Origin: a bacterium | GTDB lineage: Bacteria > Bacteroidota > Bacteroidia > Flavobacteriales_D > Crocinitomicaceae | Direction: 5' to 3' | Length of the DNA stretch: 64,000 bases | Assembly (NCBI GenBank): GCA_024742305.1 | Contig: JANSYQ010000001.1 | Coordinates: forward strand, 372,001 to 436,000 | Part shown: positions 9,486-18,832 of the stretch, one piece after another | Layout: each line of letters begins with the position of its first letter | Numbering within the stretch: position 1 is the stretch's first letter | Notes under the pieces: model-generated | Told to the model about the DNA's origin: nothing | The model's input: the letters and a program-made list of their open reading frames with translations, nothing else | Database searches by the model: none | Position numbers and translations under genes: made by a program

Positions 9486-10322
9486 ATGAACGCAAAACTC
9501 CTCTTCTCTTTCCTTTTATTCGCATTTTTTATCAACTCTTGTGGAACTACAGAGAAGGAAGAAAACAACGTCGATTTAAATGAAGAGGACAACAAAGTAG
9601 AGGTGCCCGACTTTCAGTCAGTCATTGATTCTGCTGGACTAAACGGAGCTATCCTCATTTTTGATGAGATCAATTACTACTCCAACAACTTCGAGTGGGC
9701 CAAAAAGCGACATCTGCCAGCATCCACTTTTAAAATTCCCAACTCTATAATTGCTCTCGAATTAGGGGTTGTCGAAAGTGATAGTACCATCAGCACGTGG
9801 GATGGAGAACCGAGAAACTTAAAAACATGGGAACGCGACATGGTCTTTCGTGATGCTTTCCATCTTTCTTGTGTTCCGTGTTACCAAGAAGTGGCACGTA
9901 AGATTGGCGCGAAGCGAATGAAGAACTTTGTCAACCAATTCAATTACGGGAAAATGGATATTGACGCTTCGAACATCGACATGTTTTGGTTAGAGGGAAA
10001 GTCTGGCATTTCTCAAATGGAGCAGATCGAATTTCTTCGTGCCTTCAACGAACAGCGCTTACAAATATCCCCGGAAACCTACACAACTATGCGCAGAATG
10101 ATGATTATTGAAGCCAACGACGGATTCACACTTCGAGGCAAAACGGGTTGGTCGGTCACAAACGATCAAGATAACTGTTGGTTTGTTGGCTGGGTGGAGA
10201 CTCCGGGCGGAAATTATTACTTCGCAACCAATGTGGAACCGGGCGATGATACCGAAAGTGAAGACCTATTCACGCTGCGTAAAAACATCACGTACAAGGC
10301 ATTAGAGTTAATTGCGCGTTAA
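9486..10322 (+). CDS. Class D (OXA-type) beta-lactamase-like lipoprotein
   Basis: 278 residues. The N-terminus is a lipoprotein signal ending at FFINSCG, so Cys19 would be lipidated. Class D motifs are in order: STFK (80-83, with Ser80 the nucleophile and Lys83 the base), SCV (128-130, the SxV element), YGK at 154-156 where OXA enzymes usually have YGN, the omega-loop FWLEG with Trp168, and KTG at 219-221. This set is that of penicilloyl serine transferases that hydrolyse beta-lactams, but BlaR-like sensors and uncharacterised hydrolases share it. Chromosomal core context and no mobile element nearby argue against a recently acquired resistance gene. Confidence 0.88.
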   Translation: MNAKLLFSFLLFAFFINSCGTTEKEENNVDLNEEDNKVEVPDFQSVIDSAGLNGAILIFDEINYYSNNFEWAKKRHLPASTFKIPNSIIALELGVVESDSTISTWDGEPRNLKTWERDMVFRDAFHLSCVPCYQEVARKIGAKRMKNFVNQFNYGKMDIDASNIDMFWLEGKSGISQMEQIEFLRAFNEQRLQISPETYTTMRRMMIIEANDGFTLRGKTGWSVTNDQDNCWFVGWVETPGGNYYFATNVEPGDDTESEDLFTLRKNITYKALELIAR

Positions 10323-10382
10323 AATCGTGAAATTGTATCGCGTACGCTGAAAATGCGGATATTGCATCAACATTAATTGCTC

Positions 10383-11279
10383 ATGAAAGCACTTTTTATC
10401 TTCTTCTCAATTTTACTTCCTTCCATGCTGAACGCTCAAAAATTGTATCAGGATAGCATGTATCAAAAAGTGACTATTTCTGCACACAAGTACGCGACGG
10501 TCGAGGGAGAAAACTTAGAAATGGATTTTTATCGACCTGTGGGCGCGGAAGGCAAAATGCCTGTTGTGGTTTACGTTCACGGAGGCGGATTTAATTCCGG
10601 AAGTCGGAATACGCAGGGCATTCAGCTTTTCGCAAAGCGCTTAGCAAAAAGAGGGTACGCAGTTTTGTCTGTTTCTTACCGATTGACCTTAAAGGACAAA
10701 GGCACAGAATGCGAAATTCCAACCGAGCTAAAACAAAAAGCCATTATTTCTGCCACGGAAGACCTTACTTTGGCCATCCAATACATGATAACGAACACGT
10801 CTCTTTTTCCAATCAAGAAGGACAAAATTATACTCGCCGGATCGAGCGCTGGGGCCGAAGCAGTTCTGCATTTAGCTTATGGGCACGATTACTCGAAGCA
10901 ATTGGGAGAACTCAAGTTTGCCGGTGTCATTGGCATTGCTGGCGCGATTATGGATAAAGATTACATCAAGGAAGAAAATGCCATTCCTACACAACTCTTC
11001 CATGGAACCAGCGATGTTGTTGTGCCTTACGGTTCTGCGTCGCATCAATCATGTAGGAGATTGGATCCAGGCTACTTTCAATTGCACGGATCGAAAATTA
11101 TTGCCGCCAAACTGAAAGAGTTGGAAAAGCCCTATTACTTGTACACGATTAATCAAGGGACACATGCTTGGGCAGGAGTTCCAACGAAACGGTGTTTCAA
11201 TGAAATTAGCGACTTTTTATATAATGATGTGTTATTTCCGAAAATGATGCGCCAGACGGAGCGGGTGGTGACGGAGTAG
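10383..11279 (+). CDS. Secreted alpha/beta hydrolase (esterase-like)
   Basis: 298 residues from the ATG at 10383; a TTG two codons earlier is in frame but unlikely. A signal peptide ends near MLNAQ. The oxyanion element HGGGF is at 66-70, the nucleophile elbow GSSAG at 153-157 (Ser155), an acidic turn follows in FHGTSDVVVP, and the catalytic His is in NQGTHAW. The HGGG form and the overall order fit the carboxylesterase / BD-FAE-like branch of the fold. Substrate is not predictable. The gene follows the class D lactamase-like gene by 60 bp on the same strand and might be co-transcribed with it. Confidence 0.85.
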   Translation: MKALFIFFSILLPSMLNAQKLYQDSMYQKVTISAHKYATVEGENLEMDFYRPVGAEGKMPVVVYVHGGGFNSGSRNTQGIQLFAKRLAKRGYAVLSVSYRLTLKDKGTECEIPTELKQKAIISATEDLTLAIQYMITNTSLFPIKKDKIILAGSSAGAEAVLHLAYGHDYSKQLGELKFAGVIGIAGAIMDKDYIKEENAIPTQLFHGTSDVVVPYGSASHQSCRRLDPGYFQLHGSKIIAAKLKELEKPYYLYTINQGTHAWAGVPTKRCFNEISDFLYNDVLFPKMMRQTERVVTE

Positions 11280-11303
11280 ACATCAACCACAGTTAATGTA
11301 GAC

Positions 11304-11858
11304 CTACTTCCACTTAATTCCACAGCCGATACTCGGCTTTTGATCTTCCATTGGTTCGTTTCCTGCCAACAATTGATCCATCGCCTTGCGAAAATCTTCT
11401 CCAGTAACCGGAATGTCATTTCCTGGGCGAGAGGCGTCCAACTGACCGTGATATACTGCTTCCAAATCAGCATCGAAGAGATACAAATCTGGTGTGCAGG
11501 TTGCATCGTAAGCCTTAGCCACCTCCTGCGTTTCATCGTACAAATACGGAAATGGATAGCCCTGCTTTGCCGCGTGTTCCTTCATAAACTCAGGTCCATC
11601 TTGCGGATGCGTTTGCACATTGTTACTGCTAATCGCGATGAAAGCAATTCCCTTCTCGGCATATTCATTGGCCATTCGAACCAGTTCTTCGTTTACGTGA
11701 ATCACGAACGGACAATGATTACAAATGAAGAAAATCGCCGTTCCTTTTTCGCCTTTCATCTCGGACAGAGTCTTTTCGCTGTCCGTTTTTGTATCCGGTA
11801 ATTTGAAGTCAGGAGCTTTTGCGCCAATAGGAAAAACGTGAGATTCGGTAAGTGCCAT
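11304..11858 (-). CDS. Thioredoxin-fold redoxin of the CNHCP type
   Basis: 184 residues without a signal peptide. The N-terminus GAKAPDFKLPDT and strand GTAIFFICNHCPFVIHV are those of AhpC/TSA/TlpA-like redoxins, with the active-site cysteines at Cys46 and Cys49 (CNHC). A conserved cis-proline region is present in DATCTPDLYLFDA. Members of this CNHCPFV group are common in Bacteroidota and Cyanobacteria and are annotated as thioredoxin-family proteins; substrate unknown. Its 3' end is 25 bp from the convergent hydrolase gene. Confidence 0.88.
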   Translation of the reverse strand: MALTESHVFPIGAKAPDFKLPDTKTDSEKTLSEMKGEKGTAIFFICNHCPFVIHVNEELVRMANEYAEKGIAFIAISSNNVQTHPQDGPEFMKEHAAKQGYPFPYLYDETQEVAKAYDATCTPDLYLFDADLEAVYHGQLDASRPGNDIPVTGEDFRKAMDQLLAGNEPMEDQKPSIGCGIKWK

Positions 11859-11954
11859 ACTGCTTTTTTTCTTAAAGATATTGAACTAAGAAGGAACACC
11901 AAGCTGATTTGGACGTGAATCACGAACTAATTAAGAATTATTCTAAATAAATTG

Positions 11955-11962
11955 TATCTTCG
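11955..11962 (+). promoter_or_regulatory. Possible -7 box before the small ORF
   Basis: TATCTTCG matches TAnnTTTG with one mismatch and lies 31 bp before the ATG at 11994. No -33 box is found at normal spacing. Confidence 0.3.
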
Positions 11963-11993
11963 AGCCGTTCTGTGGAACGTTAAGCAATCAATC

Positions 11994-12077
11994 ATGGCGC
12001 AAAAACATTACAGAGGATTTGTCGTCTTCCTCTTCGTACTTTCTTTCTCATTAGGGTTACTTTTGGCGCAAGCGTAA
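11994..12077 (+). CDS. Candidate 27-residue hydrophobic micropeptide
   Basis: An ATG at 11994 opens a 27-codon frame (MAQKHYRGFVVFLFVLSFSL, then GLLLAQA) with a positively charged start and a single hydrophobic span, like a lone signal peptide or one-pass membrane peptide. It sits alone in the 292-bp gap before the helicase gene, with a promoter-like box 31 bp upstream. No family is recognised, and a chance ORF of this size is possible. Confidence 0.35.
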   Translation: MAQKHYRGFVVFLFVLSFSLGLLLAQA

Positions 12078-12150
12078 ATTGAACCTTAAATCATCATTTA
12101 TTTTTTTAAACGCGGTGTTTCGGGTTTCAATTTTTGCTAACTTAAATTAG

Positions 12151-14442
12151 ATGGAGCAAAATACCGATTCACAATTCAACCAAATCGCCGACTTTACCGA
12201 GCGCTTTATCAACCAAACCAATCGCTCTATTTTCCTTACGGGAAAAGCGGGGACGGGGAAGACAACTTTCTTGCGTCATTTGGTGAAAACAACACACAAG
12301 CAAACGGTGATTGTCGCACCCACGGGCATTGCTGCATTGAATGCTGGCGGTGTGACCATCCATTCTTTTTTTCAGTTGCCTTTTGGATCGTTCATTCCTG
12401 AATTTGGCGCCGGAACCGCAACGGACTCCCTAAAAATTGAAAGCAAGTCGACATTGATGCATCATTTCAAGATGAACAAGGCACGGCGATCCATGTTCAG
12501 AAACCTTGAATTGCTTGTCATCGATGAAGTTTCCATGCTCCGTGCCGATCTTTTAGATGCCATGGACTGGACGCTAAGAAACGTTCGTAAAAATAACGCT
12601 CCATTCGGTGGAATTCAGGTGCTGTTTATCGGAGATTTACTACAATTACCTCCCGTGGTAAAGCAGCAAGAATGGTCGCACCTAAGTAAGTATTACAACG
12701 GAATGTATTTCTTTCATGCAAGAGTGATTTCCGAAGCGCCACCGCTTTATGTGGAGCTGGATAAAGTTTATCGTCAGGAAGACCCGGAGTTTTTGAGCAT
12801 TCTGAACAATCTTCGTAACAATGAAATTACGGACGCGGATATTGAAATACTGAATAAGCATGTTCAGAAAGATTTCCAACCGGAAAAGGAGGAAGGATAC
12901 ATTACGCTAACCACACACAATCGCGAGGCGGATAGCATTAATCAAAGGGCACTTGACGCCCTGGACACAAACGCACGTACGTTTGATGCGGAAGTCACGG
13001 GAAAATTTCCAGAGTATCTCTACCCCATCGAAGAAAAACTGGAGTTGAAAATTGGGGCACAAGTGATGTTTGTGAAAAACGACCTTTCTCATGAAAAGCT
13101 TTTCTACAATGGAAAAATGGGGCGCGTTGTTGGCTTGGATCACGACGAAATAAAGGTGCTTTTTCCCGAGGAGAAAAAAACCATCAAGGTGGAGAAATAC
13201 GAGTGGGAAAACATTAAGTATACCTACAACGACTCCAACGGGGAAATGGAATCCGAAACACTGGGAACTTTTGTTCAGTATCCGCTTCGATTGGCATGGG
13301 CCATAACTGTTCACAAGAGTCAAGGTTTGACTTTCGAAAAAGCCGTTTTGGATATTTCCAATGTTTTTGCGCCAGGACAGGCCTACGTAGCACTTTCACG
13401 TTTACGCTCGTTGAACGGATTGGTTCTCTTGCAACCCATGAGAAAAAATGGACTCACTACCGATGCGCAGATAAAAGAGTATGCTTCCACAAAGGTTTCC
13501 ACGGACGTCCTTGATCAGCAATTGGAGCAATCTACCGCCGTCTACCTTTACGAACAGCTGGTACAAACATTCGACTGGCTCGACCTCGTGAACGCTTGGC
13601 AAACGCATGAGAAATCATACAAAGAGCACGGATCTAAGTCAATGAAAGGAAAAAACCGGTCATGGGTGACGCAACAAGCGCAGCTACTTTCCAGTACTTT
13701 GGACCCCTCGCGGAAATTCCGAAATCAACTCTCTCAGATGTTTTCGAAGCTCCCCATTGATTACGAGTACGTCTTTGAGCGTGTGGAAGCCGCATACAAT
13801 TACTTTTACAAAACATTGGATGGTGTGCTGTATTCCAACCTGAAAAAAATAGCCGAATTACAGCAAAAACGCAGCACTAAAAACTATGTGGAGGAATTGT
13901 TAGATCTCGATCTTATGCTCACCGAAACCATCATTCGATTGAAGAAAAGTTTAATGTTGGTGCAAGCTGTGCGGGATGGTAAACCTTTGGACCAATCGAT
14001 CACGCAAACTACGGAAATCAAGAACTACAAAGTCACGAAAATTGAATTGGTGAAAAGCGAGTTAATGTCGAATAAATCAACCTTAGACTTCGATACCATT
14101 TCCATTGATCTTCAAACAAAAGATCAGAAAAAGCCCGAAAAGAAAAAGAAGAAATCTACCTACGAAACAACACGAGAACTGATCAAGGCAGGCAAAACGA
14201 TTGAAGAGGTAGCGCGTGAACGACAATTGTCCGTTGGCACCATCAGCACGCACTGCGCCCGATTGATTCAACAGGAGAAAATCGAATTGCGTGACGTGAT
14301 GGACAAGGAAATGCGCAATGCACTGTACGATTTATTCGAGGATCATTACGAAGGAGGATCACTCTCACCCTTGAAAGATCTGGTAGGCGACAAATACACT
14401 TGGGACGAATTGAAGCTGTACCAAGCGAGTTTGTTGATTTAG
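12151..14442 (+). CDS. Pif1/RecD-like superfamily 1 DNA helicase with C-terminal helix-turn-helix domain
   Basis: 763 residues. The helicase core shows Walker A GKAGTGKTT (31-39), motif Ia APTGIAALNAGG, Walker B LLVIDEVSMLR, motif III GDLLQLPPVV, motif IV region VELDKVYRQ, and motifs V-VI AWAITVHKSQGLTFEKAVLD and YVALSRL. These define Pif1-type 5'-3' helicases. After a long helical middle and a lysine-rich linker (about 650-660), residues about 664-720 (TYETTRELIKAGKTIEEVAR, then LSVGTISTHCARLI) form the HTH domain typical of bacteroidetal helicases of this type. Probable role in replication or recombination restart; cytoplasmic. No operon partner. Confidence 0.92.
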   Translation: MEQNTDSQFNQIADFTERFINQTNRSIFLTGKAGTGKTTFLRHLVKTTHKQTVIVAPTGIAALNAGGVTIHSFFQLPFGSFIPEFGAGTATDSLKIESKSTLMHHFKMNKARRSMFRNLELLVIDEVSMLRADLLDAMDWTLRNVRKNNAPFGGIQVLFIGDLLQLPPVVKQQEWSHLSKYYNGMYFFHARVISEAPPLYVELDKVYRQEDPEFLSILNNLRNNEITDADIEILNKHVQKDFQPEKEEGYITLTTHNREADSINQRALDALDTNARTFDAEVTGKFPEYLYPIEEKLELKIGAQVMFVKNDLSHEKLFYNGKMGRVVGLDHDEIKVLFPEEKKTIKVEKYEWENIKYTYNDSNGEMESETLGTFVQYPLRLAWAITVHKSQGLTFEKAVLDISNVFAPGQAYVALSRLRSLNGLVLLQPMRKNGLTTDAQIKEYASTKVSTDVLDQQLEQSTAVYLYEQLVQTFDWLDLVNAWQTHEKSYKEHGSKSMKGKNRSWVTQQAQLLSSTLDPSRKFRNQLSQMFSKLPIDYEYVFERVEAAYNYFYKTLDGVLYSNLKKIAELQQKRSTKNYVEELLDLDLMLTETIIRLKKSLMLVQAVRDGKPLDQSITQTTEIKNYKVTKIELVKSELMSNKSTLDFDTISIDLQTKDQKKPEKKKKKSTYETTRELIKAGKTIEEVARERQLSVGTISTHCARLIQQEKIELRDVMDKEMRNALYDLFEDHYEGGSLSPLKDLVGDKYTWDELKLYQASLLI

Positions 14443-14490
14443 ATTAAGCATATCAAGGCAAATACCTCCCCATATTTCTCATCAACAGCA

Positions 14491-14520
14491 CATCTCGGCT
14501 CCGCTTTGCTTCGCTGAAGC
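14491..14520. repeat. Partial copy of the CATCTCGGCTCCGCT motif
   Basis: Bases 14491-14505 match 15 nt of the 20-nt motif found in the terminator loops at 57894 and 62298, here in the opposite orientation, followed by a small GCTTC/GAAGC hairpin (14508-14520). It lies between the stops of convergent genes, so a terminator role is plausible. Confidence 0.4.
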
Positions 14521-14573
14521 TATGCTCGAAGCGCCTATATCTTCTTACTGATCTCTTCTGACTTTTTCCTCGC

Positions 14574-17500
14574 CTACTCTATAATCACCTTTTTCGTGAT
14601 CAACTTTCCGCGGTAATCCACCTTCACCAAGTAAATCCCTGAAGGCAGTTCAGAAGTATCGAAGGTAATTTCATCAAGACTCACGTTCATTGGTACTTCC
14701 ACCGTTTGACCAAGTTGATTGATCAACTCAATCCGTGCTTCTGAGATGCTTCCTGCGGACAGTACAAACTTATCGCTCGCTGGATTCGGATACAACTCTA
14801 CTACGTAGGTATCGTGCAATTCTTCATAAGCCAACGGATAATCAATCGTGAAGTTGTATTGTAGCGAACCTCCAAAGTCACCTTCGAAAGTTTTTACTAC
14901 TCCCGCGCCTACTTGACGAATGCGCGCAAAGCCTGTTCCATCATTGTTTGCCCAAAAATCAATTCCGTCATCGTCACCGTCATAAATATTGAGTTGGTAG
15001 CATCCGTAGCCCAGTTGGAACGTGTCACGATAGGTTGTGCTGTTCGTCATACCGTTGCGGAACAGTAGTGTATTTCCTGCATCGTCTAACAATTCATAGC
15101 TACTTTCACTCGCAGCGTTGTTCGTTCGGAATTCAATCCAAAAGTGAGAGGGAACCACATCAGGAACCGTAAACTCAGTCTTGAAAGTGTTGTTGTGAAC
15201 GTACTCATCGCTTCCTCCATTTGGTGCCGAAACACGTGCATGGAAAGTATTCGTTCCCGTACCTGTTAAATCGTTCCATAAATCTGAAGGTGTTGGTAGT
15301 TCCACGGTCGTTTTTTCAAGGAAGTCCAAACTTCCGTTCCATGTAAACGTCTGCGGCGTAGTACTTCCATTCACCCAGTACTCAATTGTCGCCTCGGTTA
15401 ACGTGGTACTTCCCGTGTTTTGAATTTCCACGGTAGGAGTTTTACAGATGGCGTTGATACGCTCGTACTCAACGTAGTTCGATGGATTGATAATGTCCGT
15501 AATAGAAACATCCAAGGTGTGGTTCGCGCCTCCATAAGAAACCAATTGATTGCTTACGATGTAGTTTGATGTTCCACTGGCCCCTGTCATTCCATAATCA
15601 AAGTTGTGCATTGCACCAGGCGATACTAGGTTGGTAATATCAAACTCGTTCAAGTCAGTGGGCGCCCCTGGACACCATCCCGCGCGATCGTAAATCCAAG
15701 TTCCTCCCTGCGGATAAATTGGGTTTTCACCACACTCGGTCCATACTTGCCACTGGAACTCATTTGCGCCACCGTCAATATCCACAAAGTGATCGCGAGG
15801 AATGAATTCTCCTTCCTGTCCGTGCCCCGTGATGGTTGTTCTCACCTTGTAGGCCGTTGCATTTGGATTCATCACTACATCACGTGCTGGGAAATATTGA
15901 TCGTTGACAATGCTCGTATAACCTCGAGATTCTGTTCTCCATAGCGACTGAATATCAACCACATCGCGTGCCGGTGTTCCCACAATAAAGTGGAATTTGA
16001 TATCCATGTCTTCCTGATGCTGACCGCCGCGTTCCATGGTCATTCTCTTCGACCCTTTCAAAATAGGAAGGAAGTCTGTTACGTCAAACATCCACGTTTT
16101 CCCATCCGGACCCAAGTTTAATCCAATTCCATAAGGAGTTACGAAGGACATAATTTCAAACTTCATTGGCCATCGGCGCCAGTAGTTCATGTCCACTGGA
16201 GTTATTGAACCTTCCGCCGTAACGGGAATCGTTGAAAGCAAAGCTCCTGTAGCTCCATCATAAATATTTTCCGGCACAGCCTCCCAATAGCTATTTGTCG
16301 CGACTACGTTGATATCGTCGTCCATTACAGTGCCGGAGTTAGAGGCTACCGTATATTCCGTAACTGAATTTGGTACCAACAAAACGGAATCCAAAACATT
16401 GGTCGGATTAACACTTGTATCATAGTTTCCTTGCACCAAAGTAACCGCAGGACGTTCTCCGTCTGCGATAAAAAATTTATCTAGGTCAATTCCTCTATCA
16501 AAGTTCCAAAGAACAGAGTTGTTCCCTGTTGCCACTAGTGCATTCACGGAGTTATCGTTGATGGACGTTCCAGTTCCTTCGTCCATGTTGTAGTACGCCA
16601 CAAGGCTTGCATATTCCGGATGGGAATTATCAATAGGAACGTTCATCCAGTTTTGAATGTCCGTTGAAGTCAATGCTTTGTTCCAAATGCGCACCTCATC
16701 CACTTTTCCTTTCCAGTTATTGGTGTAGTTCCATGACTTTCCAATAACCATGTTTGCAATGTCAATTGGGCGTGTTTTCCCGGTACCGGAGTGCCAAAGC
16801 GTTCCGTTGTGGTACACTTCCATAATTCCTGTGATCGCGTTCTTGGTCATTGCCCAGTGGTTCCATTGCCCGGCCATTTCTCCAGCTGTCATCGGTTGAT
16901 TGATTCTGTCGTAACCGTTTTCTCCACCACAGTCCCAGTATAATTGACCGTTGCTCCATGGCAAATGGATGTTTACATCTCGTTCTCCTCCGGCACCTGT
17001 CGCCTCTATGATAGAAGTGTTAACAGGCAGGATATTCTCATTTCCATAGGCCCAAAATGAAACAGTGATCTCGTCGGTAATACTTCCCATGGCACTTGTT
17101 GGCACATCAAAATGTCCGTTTCCGGAGAGGTCAACATGATAACCGTTGTTTCCATGAATGGCCATGCCTGATGCTGCTGCACCTTCAAGAACAACATTGT
17201 TGGTTCCTACTGTGTTGGTGAAAGAAAGCTCAATGATAATGTTATCCGTTCCGTTCCAAACGTACGGCGTGTGAAACTGAATTCGATTTTGCCCTGTTGC
17301 GAAAGTATAATCGCTGAAGAACACCTCTGTGAAACCCGACAATTCTGGGTTGGCAGGATCTAGGCTTGGAGCCGTGGTCTCTTTGATATTGACGCGCAAA
17401 AAGTTTACTTGTCCTCCATTTGTGGCATTCACTAAAAATCCATCAATATTTCCTACCGCAAAGCCGGCTCCGGTCAATTCGGCTGCTGTGTACATGAATT

Positions 17501-18017
17501 GCGCTTTCCCTGAGTTGTTTGTTCCTGCAAGAGCATTGGGCACAGGCACAGTCCCTGTTGTGATGGCGTATTGATTCTCGCTAATAATATTGTTCAATAC
17601 AACATTTTGCTGCGTGTACTGGTAGAAATCGTACAGTGGCTGCGAAGTATAATTGTAGGTAGCACCGGAAAAGTCAGAAATGATAAAGTCCGGATGCGTA
17701 CTAATTAACGAATCCACACGTGAGGAATCGTGAACATACGTGTTACAGCTGTAATCCCATTCACCACAAGCTACATTGTTTCCGCCACCAGTGTTTACTC
17801 CACCACCTTTACAACGCATATTGTAACTCATGAGCACTTTTTCGTAGGTCACTGTTGGGTCATTGGGGAAGTTGACCATCGTATCTCGAATGCCCGATCC
17901 GAAATCCGTTTGTGACCAATTCCAAGAATTGACAGTGATGGTGTCGCCCGGTTGCTGTGCAAAGGCGCTTACTGAACAGAAAAATGCCAGTGTGGCAATG
18001 ATCAAGTTTGCTTTCAT
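14574..18017 (-). CDS. Secreted PNGase F-like protein with LamG domain and T9SS sorting domain
   Basis: 1147 residues from the ATG at 18017, chosen for its signal peptide (MKANLIIATLAFFCSVSAFA). Residues about 60-110 carry ACGEWDYSCNTYV, which resembles the N-terminal WD motif of peptide-N-glycosidase F (Asp88). A LamG-like domain spans about 290-460 (ITDEITVSFWAYG to KVDEVRIWNKALT). The C-terminal PNGase F half is at about 720-800: TTITGHGQEGEF with the expected catalytic-region Glu, QVWTECGENP, then GTWIYDRAGWCPG. The last 80 residues (ELYPNPASDKFVL to GIYLVKVDYRGKL) are a type A sorting domain for export through T9SS. Likely a surface or released enzyme removing N-glycans, which is an inference from motifs. 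Confidence 0.85.
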   Translation of the reverse strand: MKANLIIATLAFFCSVSAFAQQPGDTITVNSWNWSQTDFGSGIRDTMVNFPNDPTVTYEKVLMSYNMRCKGGGVNTGGGNNVACGEWDYSCNTYVHDSSRVDSLISTHPDFIISDFSGATYNYTSQPLYDFYQYTQQNVVLNNIISENQYAITTGTVPVPNALAGTNNSGKAQFMYTAAELTGAGFAVGNIDGFLVNATNGGQVNFLRVNIKETTAPSLDPANPELSGFTEVFFSDYTFATGQNRIQFHTPYVWNGTDNIIIELSFTNTVGTNNVVLEGAAASGMAIHGNNGYHVDLSGNGHFDVPTSAMGSITDEITVSFWAYGNENILPVNTSIIEATGAGGERDVNIHLPWSNGQLYWDCGGENGYDRINQPMTAGEMAGQWNHWAMTKNAITGIMEVYHNGTLWHSGTGKTRPIDIANMVIGKSWNYTNNWKGKVDEVRIWNKALTSTDIQNWMNVPIDNSHPEYASLVAYYNMDEGTGTSINDNSVNALVATGNNSVLWNFDRGIDLDKFFIADGERPAVTLVQGNYDTSVNPTNVLDSVLLVPNSVTEYTVASNSGTVMDDDINVVATNSYWEAVPENIYDGATGALLSTIPVTAEGSITPVDMNYWRRWPMKFEIMSFVTPYGIGLNLGPDGKTWMFDVTDFLPILKGSKRMTMERGGQHQEDMDIKFHFIVGTPARDVVDIQSLWRTESRGYTSIVNDQYFPARDVVMNPNATAYKVRTTITGHGQEGEFIPRDHFVDIDGGANEFQWQVWTECGENPIYPQGGTWIYDRAGWCPGAPTDLNEFDITNLVSPGAMHNFDYGMTGASGTSNYIVSNQLVSYGGANHTLDVSITDIINPSNYVEYERINAICKTPTVEIQNTGSTTLTEATIEYWVNGSTTPQTFTWNGSLDFLEKTTVELPTPSDLWNDLTGTGTNTFHARVSAPNGGSDEYVHNNTFKTEFTVPDVVPSHFWIEFRTNNAASESSYELLDDAGNTLLFRNGMTNSTTYRDTFQLGYGCYQLNIYDGDDDGIDFWANNDGTGFARIRQVGAGVVKTFEGDFGGSLQYNFTIDYPLAYEELHDTYVVELYPNPASDKFVLSAGSISEARIELINQLGQTVEVPMNVSLDEITFDTSELPSGIYLVKVDYRGKLITKKVIIE

Positions 18018-18146
18018 AATTTGAATAAATATATTCGAAGTAGCTCCTAATATTGGAGGATTGCTAAAGTACGAAAGCTCCGAATGAATCACTAACGAAG
18101 AAATTCAAATTCGCGCTTATACATGAAAGCTACGCGTGGTTCTGCT

Positions 18147-18794
18147 CTACTTTTTCAGGGTCATATCTTCCATTAGAGCTTGTGAGGCAATCCGGTCAAA
18201 ATCGCTAGCTTCAGGTTTTAGAATGATGAGCTTTATTCCGTCTAGTGCTAATTCCTCTTGCTCGGTAATGTAGGAGAATTCACCCGGCTCTTCACCGCTG
18301 TAGTCGAAGTGGCTCACCTCCAGTTTCTTTCCGTTGAAACGAAGTAGTTGCGGAACATATTTTCCATTGTCGTACACGTTCAATACATATTCGCCAGGTG
18401 TTGCTGTTGCCGTTAAAATGTTCTTGGAAGTTGCTCCGACAAAAGCATCGTAGTTTCTTACGGCAAAATGATAGAAACCTTCCTCAAGGATGCACGGAAC
18501 AGAGTCGTTTTTCTCTACTCCGAAAATGTAGCCGTTGCGCACGGAATATTGGGAAGATTCACGCACTTTTTCCTTGCTAATAGCCGAAATAGTGGTAGAA
18601 ATCAAAGTCATTCCTTTGCTATCAAAACTGTAGGTGATTGTTCCATCTTTCGTGGCATAGCGCCCAAAATATTTTTCTTTTACCACGTCTACTTTATTTT
18701 CTGCCGAAGGCAGGGGCTCGGCGAAGTAATACGAATATTGAGCATTCGACGAAAAAACAACGAGAAGCGTGATGATGGAAGCAACTATTTTCAT
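18147..18794 (-). CDS. Secreted protein of unknown function
   Basis: 215 residues with a signal peptide ending near VFSSNAQ. The mature part is beta-rich (GTITYSFDSKGMTLISTTIS, GEYVLNVYDNGKYV) and has one cysteine. I do not recognise a family. It precedes the PNGase F-like gene on the same strand by 129 bp and is divergent from recJ; the two divergent starts are only 38 bp apart and must share a control region. Confidence 0.65.
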   Translation of the reverse strand: MKIVASIITLLVVFSSNAQYSYYFAEPLPSAENKVDVVKEKYFGRYATKDGTITYSFDSKGMTLISTTISAISKEKVRESSQYSVRNGYIFGVEKNDSVPCILEEGFYHFAVRNYDAFVGATSKNILTATATPGEYVLNVYDNGKYVPQLLRFNGKKLEVSHFDYSGEEPGEFSYITEQEELALDGIKLIILKPEASDFDRIASQALMEDMTLKK

Positions 18795-18815
18795 AACTTA
18801 ATTTAGACCGATCCT

Positions 18816-18823
18816 TAAATTTA
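18816..18823 (+). promoter_or_regulatory. Promoter -7 box (recJ)
   Basis: TAAATTTA matches TAnnTTTG at seven of eight positions. It lies 9 bp before the ATG at 18833 and 30 bp before the in-frame ATG at 18854, so the position of the true start codon depends on whether the mRNA is leaderless. Confidence 0.35.
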
Positions 18824-18832
18824 CAACTACAA

